From Seiridium cupressi (lineage: Eukaryota; Ascomycota; Sordariomycetes; Amphisphaeriales; Sporocadaceae): a stretch of 64,000 nucleotides of DNA. A program made the position numbers and the translations under genes. The notes beneath the pieces are model-generated. The model worked only from the letters and a program-made list of their open reading frames with translations. It did not search any database and was not told the DNA's origin. This document shows, one piece after another, positions 1 through 10,103 of this stretch. The first letter of the stretch is position 1. Each line of letters starts with the position of its first letter. Where the stretch lies: the NCBI GenBank assembly GCA_036674765.1, contig JARVKI010000013.1, positions 62,001-126,000 of the forward strand, read 5' to 3'.

Positions 1-353
1 GCAATCTGGCTAGGCAATCCGCTAATGAGTCGATCTTGGCTTCCTATTGCGCACAGTTGAAAGAGCTCATGCCTCGTCTCAGCGCCGATCTAGAAAGAGC
101 CCGCTTCGTCTCACTTGCGATAGAAAAGGTGGTCCTCAGCAACAAACTAGATGAGAAAGACTTTGGCATTTTGTCTGAAGCCACATTGGCCGGAGTGCCC
201 ACTAATATCGCTGGCCCTCTCCTCCAGCTGATTCAGGAAGAGCGCGATGGCAATAACAGTATACAGAGTATAAAGAGGTCAAGGCAAAGCGGTGACTTTG
301 GGGGGTATCAAGCAAATGCGAAACATTTTAAACAAGATACCCCCGGTAGATAG
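1..353 (+). CDS. C-terminal end of an unknown protein (runs off left edge)
   Basis: The reading frame is open from base 3 to a TAG at 351-353 with no ATG of its own near the edge, so it is most likely the last exon of a gene that begins outside the window. About 117 codons are visible. The peptide is mixed alpha-helical in character: a leucine- and charge-rich first two thirds, then a polar basic tail ending in a TPGR motif. I see no signal peptide, membrane segment or recognisable domain, and I do not recognise the family. Its reading frame is the only long one here on either strand, but coding status rests on frame length alone. Confidence 0.4.
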   Translation, partial: NLARQSANESILASYCAQLKELMPRLSADLERARFVSLAIEKVVLSNKLDEKDFGILSEATLAGVPTNIAGPLLQLIQEERDGNNSIQSIKRSRQSGDFGGYQANAKHFKQDTPGR

Positions 354-1132
354 CTTCGTTGGGAGTTTGCGAGGAATAGTGTTTAATAGGCGCACAGCAA
401 CTGGAAATTTTGATCGTGCGTTGTACACAGCAAGATGCGTTCTCTAGATGTACATTGACGAGGAATGCATGATCTACACCAAGGTCTAGTCGGGCTGTAT
501 GGTGAGAACAAATGCTGATTAGAACATTCAATGTAGAACCTGACCAAGGCAAGTTACCGGAGTCGAAACACCGAGCCACCCGATGTCTGTCGCACAACAG
601 GACAACAACATAAATTGACACTAGGTTCAATCAGTCACATTGGACGAAAAGCGAAGTTGGTTCATACTCGTTGACTTGTTAGAATTGTTTGTATGGTGTC
701 CACGTCGAAATAGTCATATAGTTATGGTGTTCCACTTGTAGGTAGGTTAGTGCTCTGGCGTGGGATAGTTAAAATATGTTTACAGTGCATGTCAAGCTGC
801 ACAATACATAATGCAGGTTGCATTTAGCGTTAGCTCCCTGCAGGGGCCATTGCGCCAGCAACTATACCTAAGGATTTCGGCTCTCAGCGTAAGCCATTAA
901 ACACACCTGCCAAGTCATTCGTATCGGTCAATCACTATAGATGTGCACCATTTCTGTTTTCTACGTGTAAATCTCTCCAAGGTGCATGGTACTCACACCG
1001 TAAATACTCGACTATCCATGGAAACAAATCAGATCTGTCAAGTTTATCATGCTAAATATTCAAAATTCACTACGCCAAGTCTTAAGGAATTACCTAGATC
1101 CGTCTTTTATTCCCAACTTGACGAATAGGTCA
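354..1132. other. Intergenic, no gene seen
   Basis: AT-rich spacer of about 780 bp between the edge gene and the NmrA-like gene, which point towards each other. Only short frames without domain similarity are present. It would hold the two 3' untranslated regions. Confidence 0.5.
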
Positions 1133-2228
1133 TCAAAAGTCCACTGATTGGTATGTTGCCTTGACAATCGACTGTTCTCTGTCGAGAAATTCTTTGAATG
1201 TCGTGAGAGTCACTGTGTCGGCTAACTGCTCCAAGTTCACGTAGTTCGCCATGAGCCTCAAAGAAGGCTGCGAATTGGTGAATACGTTCGACTTCTTCTT
1301 TCTTGCCTCGGCAAGTTCCTCATCCGTCAAGAAAATAGCTCTGAGTGGTCGTCCGGTGCTGGTACCAAGCTGGTCGAGTGTTTGTTGGACCGTGAGAAGT
1401 TCACTCGCGAGCCCGATAGCTTTGCCATTAAACCTCTCAGGATCCTGAAATGCAGCAATTGCAAAATTTGCTATATCAACATGGTCCACGAGCGCCAGCT
1501 CTGACTCGGGTGTCATCGAGGTTGTCCAGGTTCCTTGATCGCGCGGTTCGGGATACCTAGTGACTTTAGGTTCCAAAAAGTTGGCCATGAAGAAAGCAGG
1601 ACGTAAAATTGTCCAATAGTCGAAACCGCCATCCGCAACGGCTTGCTCGATTGCCTGCTTGCTTGCCGAGTGTCTATGCATCAATGAGCCGGGTTCCAGG
1701 AGGCCATCTTCGAGCACGAATGATGTCAAACTGGTAGAAGCGACCACCTGCTTTACGCCGCTCGCATGGGCTATCTTCACAATATTCGTAGCTTGGCGCC
1801 GCTCGCGGTCTTGGTCTTCGAAGTCCGGAAGTAAGCACAGGAACAATTTGTCGCAGCCGCTTATGGCGGCCTGAAGTGCCTCGTTATTGTCCCAATCGCC
1901 ATGGGTGAGCTGCACGCCAGCTGCTTTCAAAGCTTCTGAGTTCGGGTTGCTGAGAGTACGTATTATAGTTTGTACACTGTAGCACCCAAGGTTAACGATT
2001 AATTCTCCAAGAATGTATGTTTAGCGGACAGCCAGAGTGTTAGGCTCATATTCTTAAAGCAAACCTGCCTTTCTAAGAAGTCGTCGCTCTTAAAACAGGC
2101 AATAAGGGACATGGGATAACATTAAAAGTTGCTTACTTCCAGTTCAACCCCCGGAGCTGGTGAGCCAATGCTCCACCCTGGCTGCCCGTCGCACCAAAAA
2201 CACACACGGTGGGACGTGAAGAAGACAT
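1133..2228 (-). CDS. NmrA-like family NAD(P)-binding protein
   Basis: Two exons, 2228-2137 and 1976-1133, give 311 residues. The 160-bp intron has a GTAAGC donor and a CAG acceptor and the codon phase is preserved. The N-terminus carries the Rossmann dinucleotide-binding motif GATGSQGG (about residues 11-18), followed by VQTIIR-LSNP, the usual second strand and arginine of NmrA-like proteins. Further on is a YWTILRPAFFM segment typical of the fold. The family is an atypical short-chain dehydrogenase group without the YxxxK catalytic pair. NmrA of Aspergillus senses redox state and restrains the GATA factor AreA, while many paralogues act as oxidoreductases or have unknown roles. The exact role here cannot be told from sequence. 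Length matches the family (about 300 residues). The 5' ATG was chosen because it gives the complete binding motif. Confidence 0.85.
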
Positions 2229-2864
2229 TGTCCTGATCTACTATTACCCCTCACCTAACTGTCGATCGAGTTGAGAAGATGAGATGCCATGTATTGAAAG
2301 CGAGACGGGGAAGGCGGGGCGGCGACTTATAGCATCTTGCCAAACCCCTGATACAAGTGGATGTGAATTGGGCTTGGCGGAGGTATGCTTTTTTAAGTGA
2401 CTCTCCATAGGAGGATCATATTATTCAAAGGACCCGTGCATAAGTGGCATCCGATTCACTCTAGCGTAGGACCGTTCGCTTGATGGGGGATTGCCAACGC
2501 CGCGATGCGAAAGCCGAGGCTGCCATGTTGGGCCAAACCAGGCCCCCGAGGTAGAAAGGACAAAACAGAGAGCATGAATAAACAAACAAAGACATCGCAC
2601 CTCGCATGGCGCTGATGAGATCCCTGGATTTGCACGATGCTCTAGACCTTTTTGTCGTGGAATCGTCGGAGATGAAGCTTTTCTTAGTCTAAGTGGCCAT
2701 TGACCCATCTATATACAGTTGAACATGGTACAATAAAATACATGGCTTCGGGCCATAACCATGGACGCCGTATCTCGCAGCCTTCTAGAGTCGACTTGAA
2801 AGCGTACCAAGATCCTGACTAACCTATCATCGTAACGCCGTCAAGTCTGATCGGAACACAGGTT
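2229..2864. other. Intergenic, no gene seen
   Basis: Spacer between the NmrA-like gene and MRF1, both on the minus strand. It should contain the NmrA promoter and the MRF1 3' end. No domain-bearing frame was found. Confidence 0.45.
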
Positions 2865-4193
2865 TCATTTCCTGCCCTTTTTTCTGTTCTCTTCCTCCTC
2901 AGCTTCTTTTGCTTTCAGCTCCTCTTCTGCGATCAGAGCTCTGATATCTCTTGCCACCAGATACTCTTTTGCGCTGTCCATAACTCGTTGAAGGACCTCG
3001 CCGCCAGCCAGCACATCAGGCAGGTTGTGCACATCCACTCCAGACCTATGATCGGTACAGCGGTCCTGCTGGTAATTATACGTCCTGATCTTGTCGCCTC
3101 TGGTGATCTTCTCGCGACTCAACACGCTGTTCCTCAAACTCGAAGCCTTCTCTTCTCGTTCTTCTCTCCTCTGCGATGCAACACGCGATCGTAGTAGCAG
3201 CCATGCTTTTTCTCGATTCTGGTGTTGCGACCGCGAATCCTGCATCGATACAACAGTGCCGGTAGGTATATGTGTTAATCGAATCGCAGACTCAGTCTTG
3301 TTGACATGCTGTCCTCCCGCGCCGCCCGCCCTCATTTTCTCGGATCTCACATCCTTCGTGTCGATGTAGAAATCCGAGCTCGGGTCATTAAAGTCGGCCT
3401 CGGCCTCGTTGCCCGTCTCAGGGAAACTCGGCAGAACCCAGACTGCGACCGCACTGGTATGTGTCCGTCCTTTCGTCTCGGTGGCGGGCACGCGCTGCAC
3501 GCGATGCATACCTGCCTCGGTTCGAAAGGTGTTGTAGGAGCCAGGATCGAGGATCTCGATGACAGCCTCGCTCAGTGGTGTCTCCGATCCTGCGCCTCCC
3601 TGGGCCTCTGCACCGTCTGCAGTTTCGTACTTGACAATATTGGCCCTTATACCCACACGAGCGCAGTACGCTCGGTACATCTTGAATATTGCATCTGCAA
3701 AGTAGCGACCCTCCTGGCCGCCGGGGCCAGGTCTTATTTCAAGAAGGCATGGGAACTCGGCGAATGGGTCGCGCGGTGTCAATGAAGCTGACAAGGCTGT
3801 CGTCAACGTCGTCAGGGAGGAGTGTGTCGAATCGAGCTCATCCTGCGCCAAGGATCGAAGTTCGCTGTCGGAGTCTGGGGATGAGATCAGAGTCGTGAGT
3901 TCGTTGAGCGAGGCTCGCGCAGATTCCCATTCCGCAAGTGCAGTTGCTACTCTGCTCAGGTCACCCAGACGTTTGGCTGCCTTGGGATCGAAGTCTGTTG
4001 CCAAGACAGATTGCAGCTCTTTGTGTTCGGCGGCTATACTGCGGGCTCGTTGCAGGAGAGCAGGAGGCAGAGTTGTCGCAGCGTCGGTGCTAGCATGTCT
4101 CAGGAATTGAAGGCGAACCGTTTGTCGAGAGGTCCTTGAAGGGCGTGTCAGAGCGAGGGCGCATCGCTGACACATCCATTGGGTTGTACGCAT
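2865..4193 (-). CDS. MRF1: Mitochondrial peptide chain release factor 1
   Basis: A single-exon gene of 442 residues, close to yeast Mrf1 (413). The protein hydrolyses peptidyl-tRNA on mitochondrial ribosomes at UAA and UAG codons. The first 35 or so residues are rich in Arg, Ser and Thr without acidic residues, as expected for a matrix-targeting presequence. The class-I release-factor signature is complete: the codon-recognition tripeptide PAT at about 236-238 and the universally conserved GGQ at 293-295, inside GAGGQHVNKTESA, which reaches the peptidyl-transferase centre. The C-terminal 30 residues are a charged, lysine- and glutamate-rich helix. No lesion is seen. Start chosen at the ATG that begins the presequence. 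Family assignment is secure. Confidence 0.96.
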   Translation of the reverse strand: MRTTQWMCQRCALALTRPSRTSRQTVRLQFLRHASTDAATTLPPALLQRARSIAAEHKELQSVLATDFDPKAAKRLGDLSRVATALAEWESARASLNELTTLISSPDSDSELRSLAQDELDSTHSSLTTLTTALSASLTPRDPFAEFPCLLEIRPGPGGQEGRYFADAIFKMYRAYCARVGIRANIVKYETADGAEAQGGAGSETPLSEAVIEILDPGSYNTFRTEAGMHRVQRVPATETKGRTHTSAVAVWVLPSFPETGNEAEADFNDPSSDFYIDTKDVRSEKMRAGGAGGQHVNKTESAIRLTHIPTGTVVSMQDSRSQHQNREKAWLLLRSRVASQRREEREEKASSLRNSVLSREKITRGDKIRTYNYQQDRCTDHRSGVDVHNLPDVLAGGEVLQRVMDSAKEYLVARDIRALIAEEELKAKEAEEEENRKKGRK

Positions 4194-5494
4194 GGTTGAG
4201 CATCGAGATATGAACTGACACGACTTCCGTGCTTAGGCGCGTTGCTGAAAAAATTCCAGGGGAATGACGCGCCGGACGGGCCTCGGGCTGGGGTGCCCGG
4301 ATGGTGGGGCTCCAGGCCCGGAAGCTAAAACTTCCACGATGGTCTGCCGTTTTTGGCACCACTTTGGGCACCATAAAACACCCCCGACAAGTGCAAAAGG
4401 GCACTTTACTGCGCATCCATGATTTGGCTTCCAACTGATTAGCACCAACACCTCAACTATACGATGTAAGTTGACAGCGTCCACCTTTACTGAAACCTTC
4501 ATCACTCTTAACAGGTAATTAGTAGGCAGTTGACAGCCGGATGATATATGAAGCAGAGCATGCACCAGCAGCACTTGTTTTTGAAATGTACCTTCGTTAC
4601 CATCATGTTGATGAACGACCTTTGACAAGACACGGCAATTACATTATTAAATACGTTCGTTTAGTCAGGGCCAATCCCACTAGCCGCCCTACGGCAGCTT
4701 GCGTATGGGGTTCGCAGATTCTTGGCTGCTTAAACAATTTTGTTTCCCCTCGCCTTCTTGTGCGGTGTCACGGTCTGCTCCCAGTCAAGGCTTGGCTCAA
4801 CCAAAAAGTCAGATTGATGAAGAATCTAAGGATACTCTCCAGCTCCGAAGGAACTGGAGCTTCCTAACTAGTTCACCCCTGGTGGGGCAGCTGCTGCGGT
4901 CCCACTTATTCCTGGCGCTCCGTCAGCAGCTTCCAGCTGCTGTGGGGCCACGCCGTCACATGTGGTGTGTTTTACCAGACAACAGCCACGAACGTGGCCG
5001 CAGGAGGATTCAACGTTCGGCAAGCAACAAATCATGTAGCGTTCAGCCCAAGCATTCATAGTCAGCTTTTACTCACGGGCTTATTTCAGGACTTCACCGC
5101 AGCGTGTATGGACTAGAATACTAGAGCCTTATGAGGCTCAGCGCCGGATGTTTCACGCAGGCGCGTGCCTCATGAGAAGCGCGTTTGTTGTTCGCGTAGC
5201 ATTTTGGGGGTTACCTTGTTCCTTATTTTCATTCGACCAATACTTCATTGCCATCATGAAATCGGCTTCGAAATTGGTCTTTCATTAGGTGAGCCGTCCA
5301 GCATTTATTCCGTGAAGGTAGGACGAGCATGGGGTATCTTCGGCCACGGTGAAGCTTCGCAAGGCTGGCAGTCAGGTATAGTCTCGACTTGGATTTATAT
5401 ATACCTGGAGAGCGTCTGTGAACGTGAAATTGACTAGCTGCCACATAAAAGTCCCCTCAGCGCTCAGGCAACTCCCAATCTGTGAGTTGTAGTC
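4194..5494. other. Intergenic, no gene seen
   Basis: About 1.3 kb upstream of MRF1. Several overlapping frames of 60-130 codons exist on both strands, but none shows a domain, consistent codon use or plausible splicing. I regard them as chance frames. Confidence 0.4.
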
Positions 5495-5638
5495 ATGCCT
5501 TTGAAAGGTCGTCAAAATGCTCCAGACCTGGCTGTCATCACTGCTTTTTTCGTTGTTATTGTCGTTATTCTCTGGGTCTATTTCGCGGCTCCTATTCTGG
5601 CAATAGGTTCAATTAGCAATTTTTACGCCGTTGTTTAA
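5495..5638 (+). CDS. Possible 47-residue single-pass membrane peptide
   Basis: An ATG-to-TAA frame of 48 codons. After a short basic start (MPLKGRQNAPDL) it encodes about 28 almost uninterrupted hydrophobic residues rich in Val, Ile, Phe and Ala, with a central LWVYF, then a short polar tail. The layout (positive N-terminus, one membrane span) is that of a small tail- or signal-anchored membrane peptide. However, the DNA is T-rich, and T-rich DNA yields hydrophobic codons by chance. No homologue is known to me and no expression evidence is visible. Treat as a candidate only. Confidence 0.25.
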   Translation: MPLKGRQNAPDLAVITAFFVVIVVILWVYFAAPILAIGSISNFYAVV

Positions 5639-6356
5639 AAGTCGGTGTTACAACCGCACACGCTACCAAACACGAGACCTAACCCCTAGCCAACACCTTT
5701 GTCCGCCGCCCATCGCAGCGAAGGCGACGCTGCGGCAACGCAGACCACTCCCGGCAAGGAAAACATGCGCGATGGTACCCATGGCACCAAGGAGGCAGAA
5801 GGAGGCAGAAGGAGCCGGCGACGCTCCGGGGAGCGATAGGCTGTGTCGAGTCGTTTGACAGAGGAAAATCATAGCGGACTGGTCGAAAACGAGATTTGAT
5901 AATGTCACAAGTAGGACATTTCATTCATGTTGCTCTGAATGGCAAAAGTTTCGATTCGAATACCATAGTAGATGACACATTATCATGAAATGTATACCCT
6001 TGAGCTTGCAGTGTCGCAAAGCTATTTCTTTCTCCCACAGGATTGGAGGTTCTCAGGTTTTAAGGTTCAAAACGAGCAATCTCTACTCATCAAAGCGTCC
6101 GAAAAGCATGAGCTTGGAGTGAATGTACCTTAGGAGAGCTGCAGTTCACTCTAAGTTGTCTCGGTTATTCTTTTTATTCAGTCGCGCTTGGTCCCTATTT
6201 TGGGGTATGGGTTGTGTCACTGATCAATAGCCCGTTTTATTCTATGATAGCAATTATTATTATCGATTAAGATACAGTAGGGTTGATTAACTACTACCAA
6301 CATCTTGGCAACTCCCTGCACTTGAACAAGGGGAAAACCCCGGACTACAACGAAAA
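5639..6356. other. Intergenic, no gene seen
   Basis: About 0.7 kb of mostly AT-rich DNA. A short GC-rich patch at 5700-5840 contains an imperfect repeat of AGGAGGCAGAAGG. No gene recognised. Confidence 0.4.
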
Positions 6357-7075
6357 TTAAGAGGCTCTACACGCTCCCCGACTCCACATCTTCACACTGG
6401 AAACAGCCATGCCTCTTGCATCACCGTCACCCCAAGTTGGAAGCCAATCATTCTTCGCAGCCCAGAACTGCTGCATGGCTATCGTTGAGTTGGTATCACT
6501 CCATGGTTTCGAGCCGATTTCGTTACTAACGTAAAGTCAGCCAATGAGATTAATGACGGCATGTGGTTGCAACTCACGGGAAATAATTGCTAGTAGATCC
6601 GACTGCTACATTCAGGATCAGGTAGAATGCCTGATCAAAAGGCGCGTTCTTTGTGCTTGAAGTCGACTCGAACCAAGGGTTTTGCTATTTTCATATCAGC
6701 TATCGGTCTTGATTTTCCGAAAGGATGGGGTGCGCTGCAACATACCGTCGTGTATCCACCTCGCTCATACATGCTACCATATGAAGCACCGAAGGGCACA
6801 TATAGAGATTGCTATTCTGGTCAGTTTTGTTCCTTAATTTATGGACGTCAGATGAAGCTTACTACGTGGCGATTGTCGACGTAGGTATAGAGGTAGTTCT
6901 CGCTCCATTCTAGACCGTAGGTGTGAAAGCCGTCCGAATAGTCGCCATGCTTCATTTGACGAGAAGAGGACGTACGCCAGTACGCATCCATACTAGAGTC
7001 AGGGCCCCAGTGCAGCGTGCCAGACACTTCGTTGCGTCCACCTTGCTTGTAGCTGAGGTCGTATGTGGGGCGATT
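6357..7075 (-). pseudogene. 5'-truncated GH16 beta-1,3-glucanase-like gene
   Basis: Four exons are readable: 7075-6863, 6811-6746, 6684-6578 and 6525-6357. All junctions are GT-AG and all phases agree, giving 184 residues of the C-terminal two thirds of a glycoside hydrolase family 16 protein (beta-1,3-glucanase / glucan-binding type). Diagnostic pieces are GTLHWGPDSS, DGFHTYGLEW, YVDNR, MYERGGY, NAPFDQAFYLILNVAVG, and QQFWAAK followed by LPTWGDGD near the C-terminus. What is missing is the N-terminus: the signal peptide and the EIDxxE catalytic block that should lie just before the first visible residues. Immediately upstream in frame is TAA, followed within the same bases by the start of the GT2 gene on the other strand. 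The gene is therefore cut at about 7075. The remaining exons show no internal lesion, so truncation looks recent. An unseen upstream exon beyond the GT2 gene cannot be formally excluded but is unlikely. Confidence 0.8.
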
Positions 7076-9388
7076 CTGTTACGAATGAAAAGAATGTCAT
7101 CATCAAAGACATCGATCTCGGAGCCGAAGATGAAGATGAAGAGGCCTTGGAGCTAGCACCGACAACGTACAAGCTCACACAGTCTGTCATGATTGGCTTG
7201 GCTATGGCACTATTGATTGTCATCGAATCGTTCCCTGTTCGTCTGATGGTCGTGCAAGCCAAAGCACTGGGTGCCGTATCATACAAGAATTCGGCCATTA
7301 TCGTCACGGTTCCGATCTTCGCGTGGTAAGCTATGGAGAGATCTGATGCCGTGTAGCCAGCTTGTTGACAATATCCCCGACAGGTTCACACTATTCTTCG
7401 CTGTCGTGGTCATCGGTATGATCTTCCAGCTTCTTGGCCCCGTCACCGAGATCACCCAAGGTAACAGCCACTTCTACAGTAGTCGCGCACCGAACCGCGA
7501 GAGACACCCCAACATTGAGTGGCCTCACATTACCATTCAGATGCCTGTCTACAAGGAGGGACTGAAAGGTGTCATCATCCCGACACTCAACAGTGTTCTT
7601 GCTGCTATCCGCCACTACGAGAACCTCGGAGGCACCGCCAGCGTTTTTGTGTGTGTGAGGATGGTATGCAGGCAGTTAAGCCCGAGGTCGCCGACATGCG
7701 CAAGCAGTTCTACGCTGCCAACTCTATCGGCTGGTGTGCGAGACCCGCGCACGGTAAAGATGGCTTCGAGCGAAAAGGTGAATTTAAGAAGGCGAGCAAC
7801 ATGAACTATTGCCTTTCCTTCAGCTCGCGCGTCGAGGATGAAATGTTGAGGCTCCTGAAACAGAAGGCCCAGACCGAAAACAGAGAGCAAGAGAGCTTCT
7901 CCATCCAGGAGGAGGAAGAGGTCTACAACCAGGCACTGCAAAACATGCTTGACAAGGACGCCGGAAAGAGCTGGGCTGCTGGTAACGTCAGGATGGGTGA
8001 GATCATCCTTATCATTGATTGCGACACTCGTGTAGTAAGTACTAGTCTCAATTCACTACGACTAAAGACAGCAAGCTAATCGCGATCCAGCCCGTCGATT
8101 GCTTGTCCCTAGGCGCGATGGAAATGAAGGAAAGCCCTGAGGTTGCCGTCATTCAACACGCCAGTGGCATCATGCAAGTCATCCACACCATTTTCGAGAA
8201 TGCTAGTGAGTGACAACGTATTAAAAGTATCAAAAGCAGTACATGACTGACATGATCACAGTCACCTACTTCACCAATCTTGTTTACACACTCATCAGTT
8301 TCTCCGTCGGCTCCGGTGATTGCGCTCCCTTCGTAGGCCACAATGCATTCCTGCGATGGAAGGCCATCCAATCGGTGTCATTTATGGAGGGCGACGAGCT
8401 CAAGTTTTGGTCCGAAGATCACGTCTCGGAAGATTTCGATATGTCGCTACGCTTGCAAACTGCGGGCTTTATCGTGCGCCTTGCCACCTATGGTACGATG
8501 GCCTCCGCCTCCCTTGACCAAATCCGAGGACTAACGTATACATAGACCACGGCGAGTTCAAGGAGGGAGTGTCGCTCACAGCTTCCGACGAGCTGCTTCG
8601 TTGGGAAAAGTATGCATACGGCTGCTCAGAGCTCGTCTTCAACCCCGTCTATCAGTGGCTCTGGAAAGGCCCCTTCACCAAGCTATTCATCCGCTTCCTC
8701 GGGTCCAACATGAAGATCTCGGCGAAGATGACCATTCTCGGGTACATCGGTACATACTATGCCATTGCGGCCGCCCTTCCTCTCTGTATCATCAACTATC
8801 TCCTCTTCGGCTGGGTCGGCGGTGAGAATCTCGACCACTCCTATCTCCCCAGTTGGGATATCCTCTGCGGTACCTTGTTTATCTTCATGATTGCCAGTCC
8901 CGTCTGCTTTGCCTGGTTCCGCCACAAGATCGGCCAGAAGATGTTTGTGTGGGCTGTCCTCGAGTCTTTCATGTGGATGCCCTTCTTCTGTAAGTTCAAA
9001 TCCATACACCAGCACCGGTGCTCGCAGAGTACTGACGCTGTATCTAGTGATCTTCTTCGGCGGTCTATCATGGCACATTTCCTACGCCCTTCTAGCTCAC
9101 ATGTTCGGCCTGCCCATCGGATGGAGTTCGACAGCCAAGGAGGTCGAGGCCACCGGTCTCATCGTGGGTATTGGTGCCATCTTCAAGCAATTCAGATTCG
9201 TCCTGTTGGCCATGTGCGTCCTGACTGCCGGTGTGATCTACCTCGCAGTCGGCGCCCCTCCAGGATGGGAGATCACCGCGTGGCCCAGCATCCTCCCGCT
9301 AGCACTGCAGATCGTAGGCCATGTCGGTCTGCCAGCGTTCACAATCATTGATTCCGGTGTTCATGTTTCTTGGTCTCGGAAAGGTTAA
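7063..9388 (+). CDS. Processive GT2 family glycosyltransferase (GT2/Cps1-like), with a frameshift
   Basis: Six exons: 7063-7325, 7384-8034, 8091-8205, 8262-8492, 8546-8989 and 9048-9388, all with GT-AG introns of 53-58 bp. They give about 680 residues once one 2-nt frameshift near 7650 is discounted. The fold is a membrane-embedded type-2 glycosyltransferase, related to the fungal GT2 proteins needed for hyphal growth on surfaces and to Cps1/hyaluronan-synthase-like enzymes. Visible motifs are QMPVYKEG, the first aspartate block CEDGMQ, the DxD motif IIDCDTRV, the acceptor-site SEDHVSEDFDMSLRL and the LLRWEKYAYGCSE block. Hydrophobic spans lie at the N-terminus and in the last 250 residues. 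At about 7650 a TG run contains one extra TG, which breaks the frame exactly between VFVC and EDGMQ. This is either a real mutation or an assembly error. The start codon overlaps the truncated GH16 gene on the opposite strand. Confidence 0.85.
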
Positions 9389-9904
9389 GGGGAAATGTTC
9401 CTGGTTTTGTTAGCTTGGAGTAAACTAGCGTATTTTCACCTATCACCTATCCGTTGACTTAAATGTCTATCCCAGAGTGATAATAGGGTTAGAGGGATAT
9501 CATAATTGCCACCAGACAGGCCATTCTAATAATTAATACATTAATTGTAGTATAACCAACAGTACTGCTTGGGAGCCTTTTGCCTCTCCGATTCTCTTTC
9601 CCATCGTCAACGCGATCTTGAACGATTGTAGTTTGCCATTCAAGACCATTCAAGGCAATGGGACAAGCATCTACGTGTCATATTATCACTGAATAAATGT
9701 CACCGGAGAACCACACATTTCATCTAGGCAGAGCCATGTTCGGTTCTATGCTTCTTGAAGTAATAAATTCAAATGCACTTGCTATCAAACCGTCATAATT
9801 ACAATCATTAGACATGTCTTCTTTGCATCATTAAGCATCATTATGGATCATGCTTGCTACCGCCGCCAATTCAACTATCAATGGCTAGTCCATCGGTCGA
9901 GTTT

Positions 9905-9930
9905 GGGGGGGGGGGGGGGGGGGGGGGGGG
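9905..9930. repeat. Poly-G run (26 G)
   Basis: An uninterrupted run of 26 G about 50 bp left of the N gap. It may be a real homopolymer that stopped the assembly or a sequencing artefact. Confidence 0.9.
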
Positions 9931-9982
9931 AGACAATGTTTGTGTGTTTGAGGGTGGGGGATTAAAACCCAAGTAACGTATA

Positions 9983-9992
9983 NNNNNNNNNN
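9983..9992. other. Assembly gap (10 N)
   Basis: Ten N characters join two contigs. A round number such as ten usually marks a gap of unknown size. Confidence 0.99.
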
Positions 9993-10000
9993 CCCCCCCG

Positions 10001-10059
<59 letters not shown>
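9993..10059. repeat. Poly-C run (about 66 C, one G)
   Basis: The contig right of the gap begins with C's, broken by a G at 10000. Read from the other strand this is a contig end that runs into poly-G, as two-colour sequencers produce when signal is lost. Confidence 0.85.
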
Positions 10060-10060
<1 letters not shown>

Positions 10061-10103
10061 CGCCCGCCGCGAAACAATAGATGTGTCTTTGCTCGGGCCG
10101 GAT

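Larger units (their letters stand above)
9389..10103. other. Intergenic with assembly gap
   Basis: Roughly 500 bp of AT-rich DNA followed by homopolymer runs and a 10-N gap. No gene is seen. True distance between the flanking genes is unknown because of the gap. Confidence 0.6.

Noticed and set aside
3306..3785. Plus-strand frame of 159 codons
   Set aside because: It is antisense to the well-conserved MRF1 core and has no domain.
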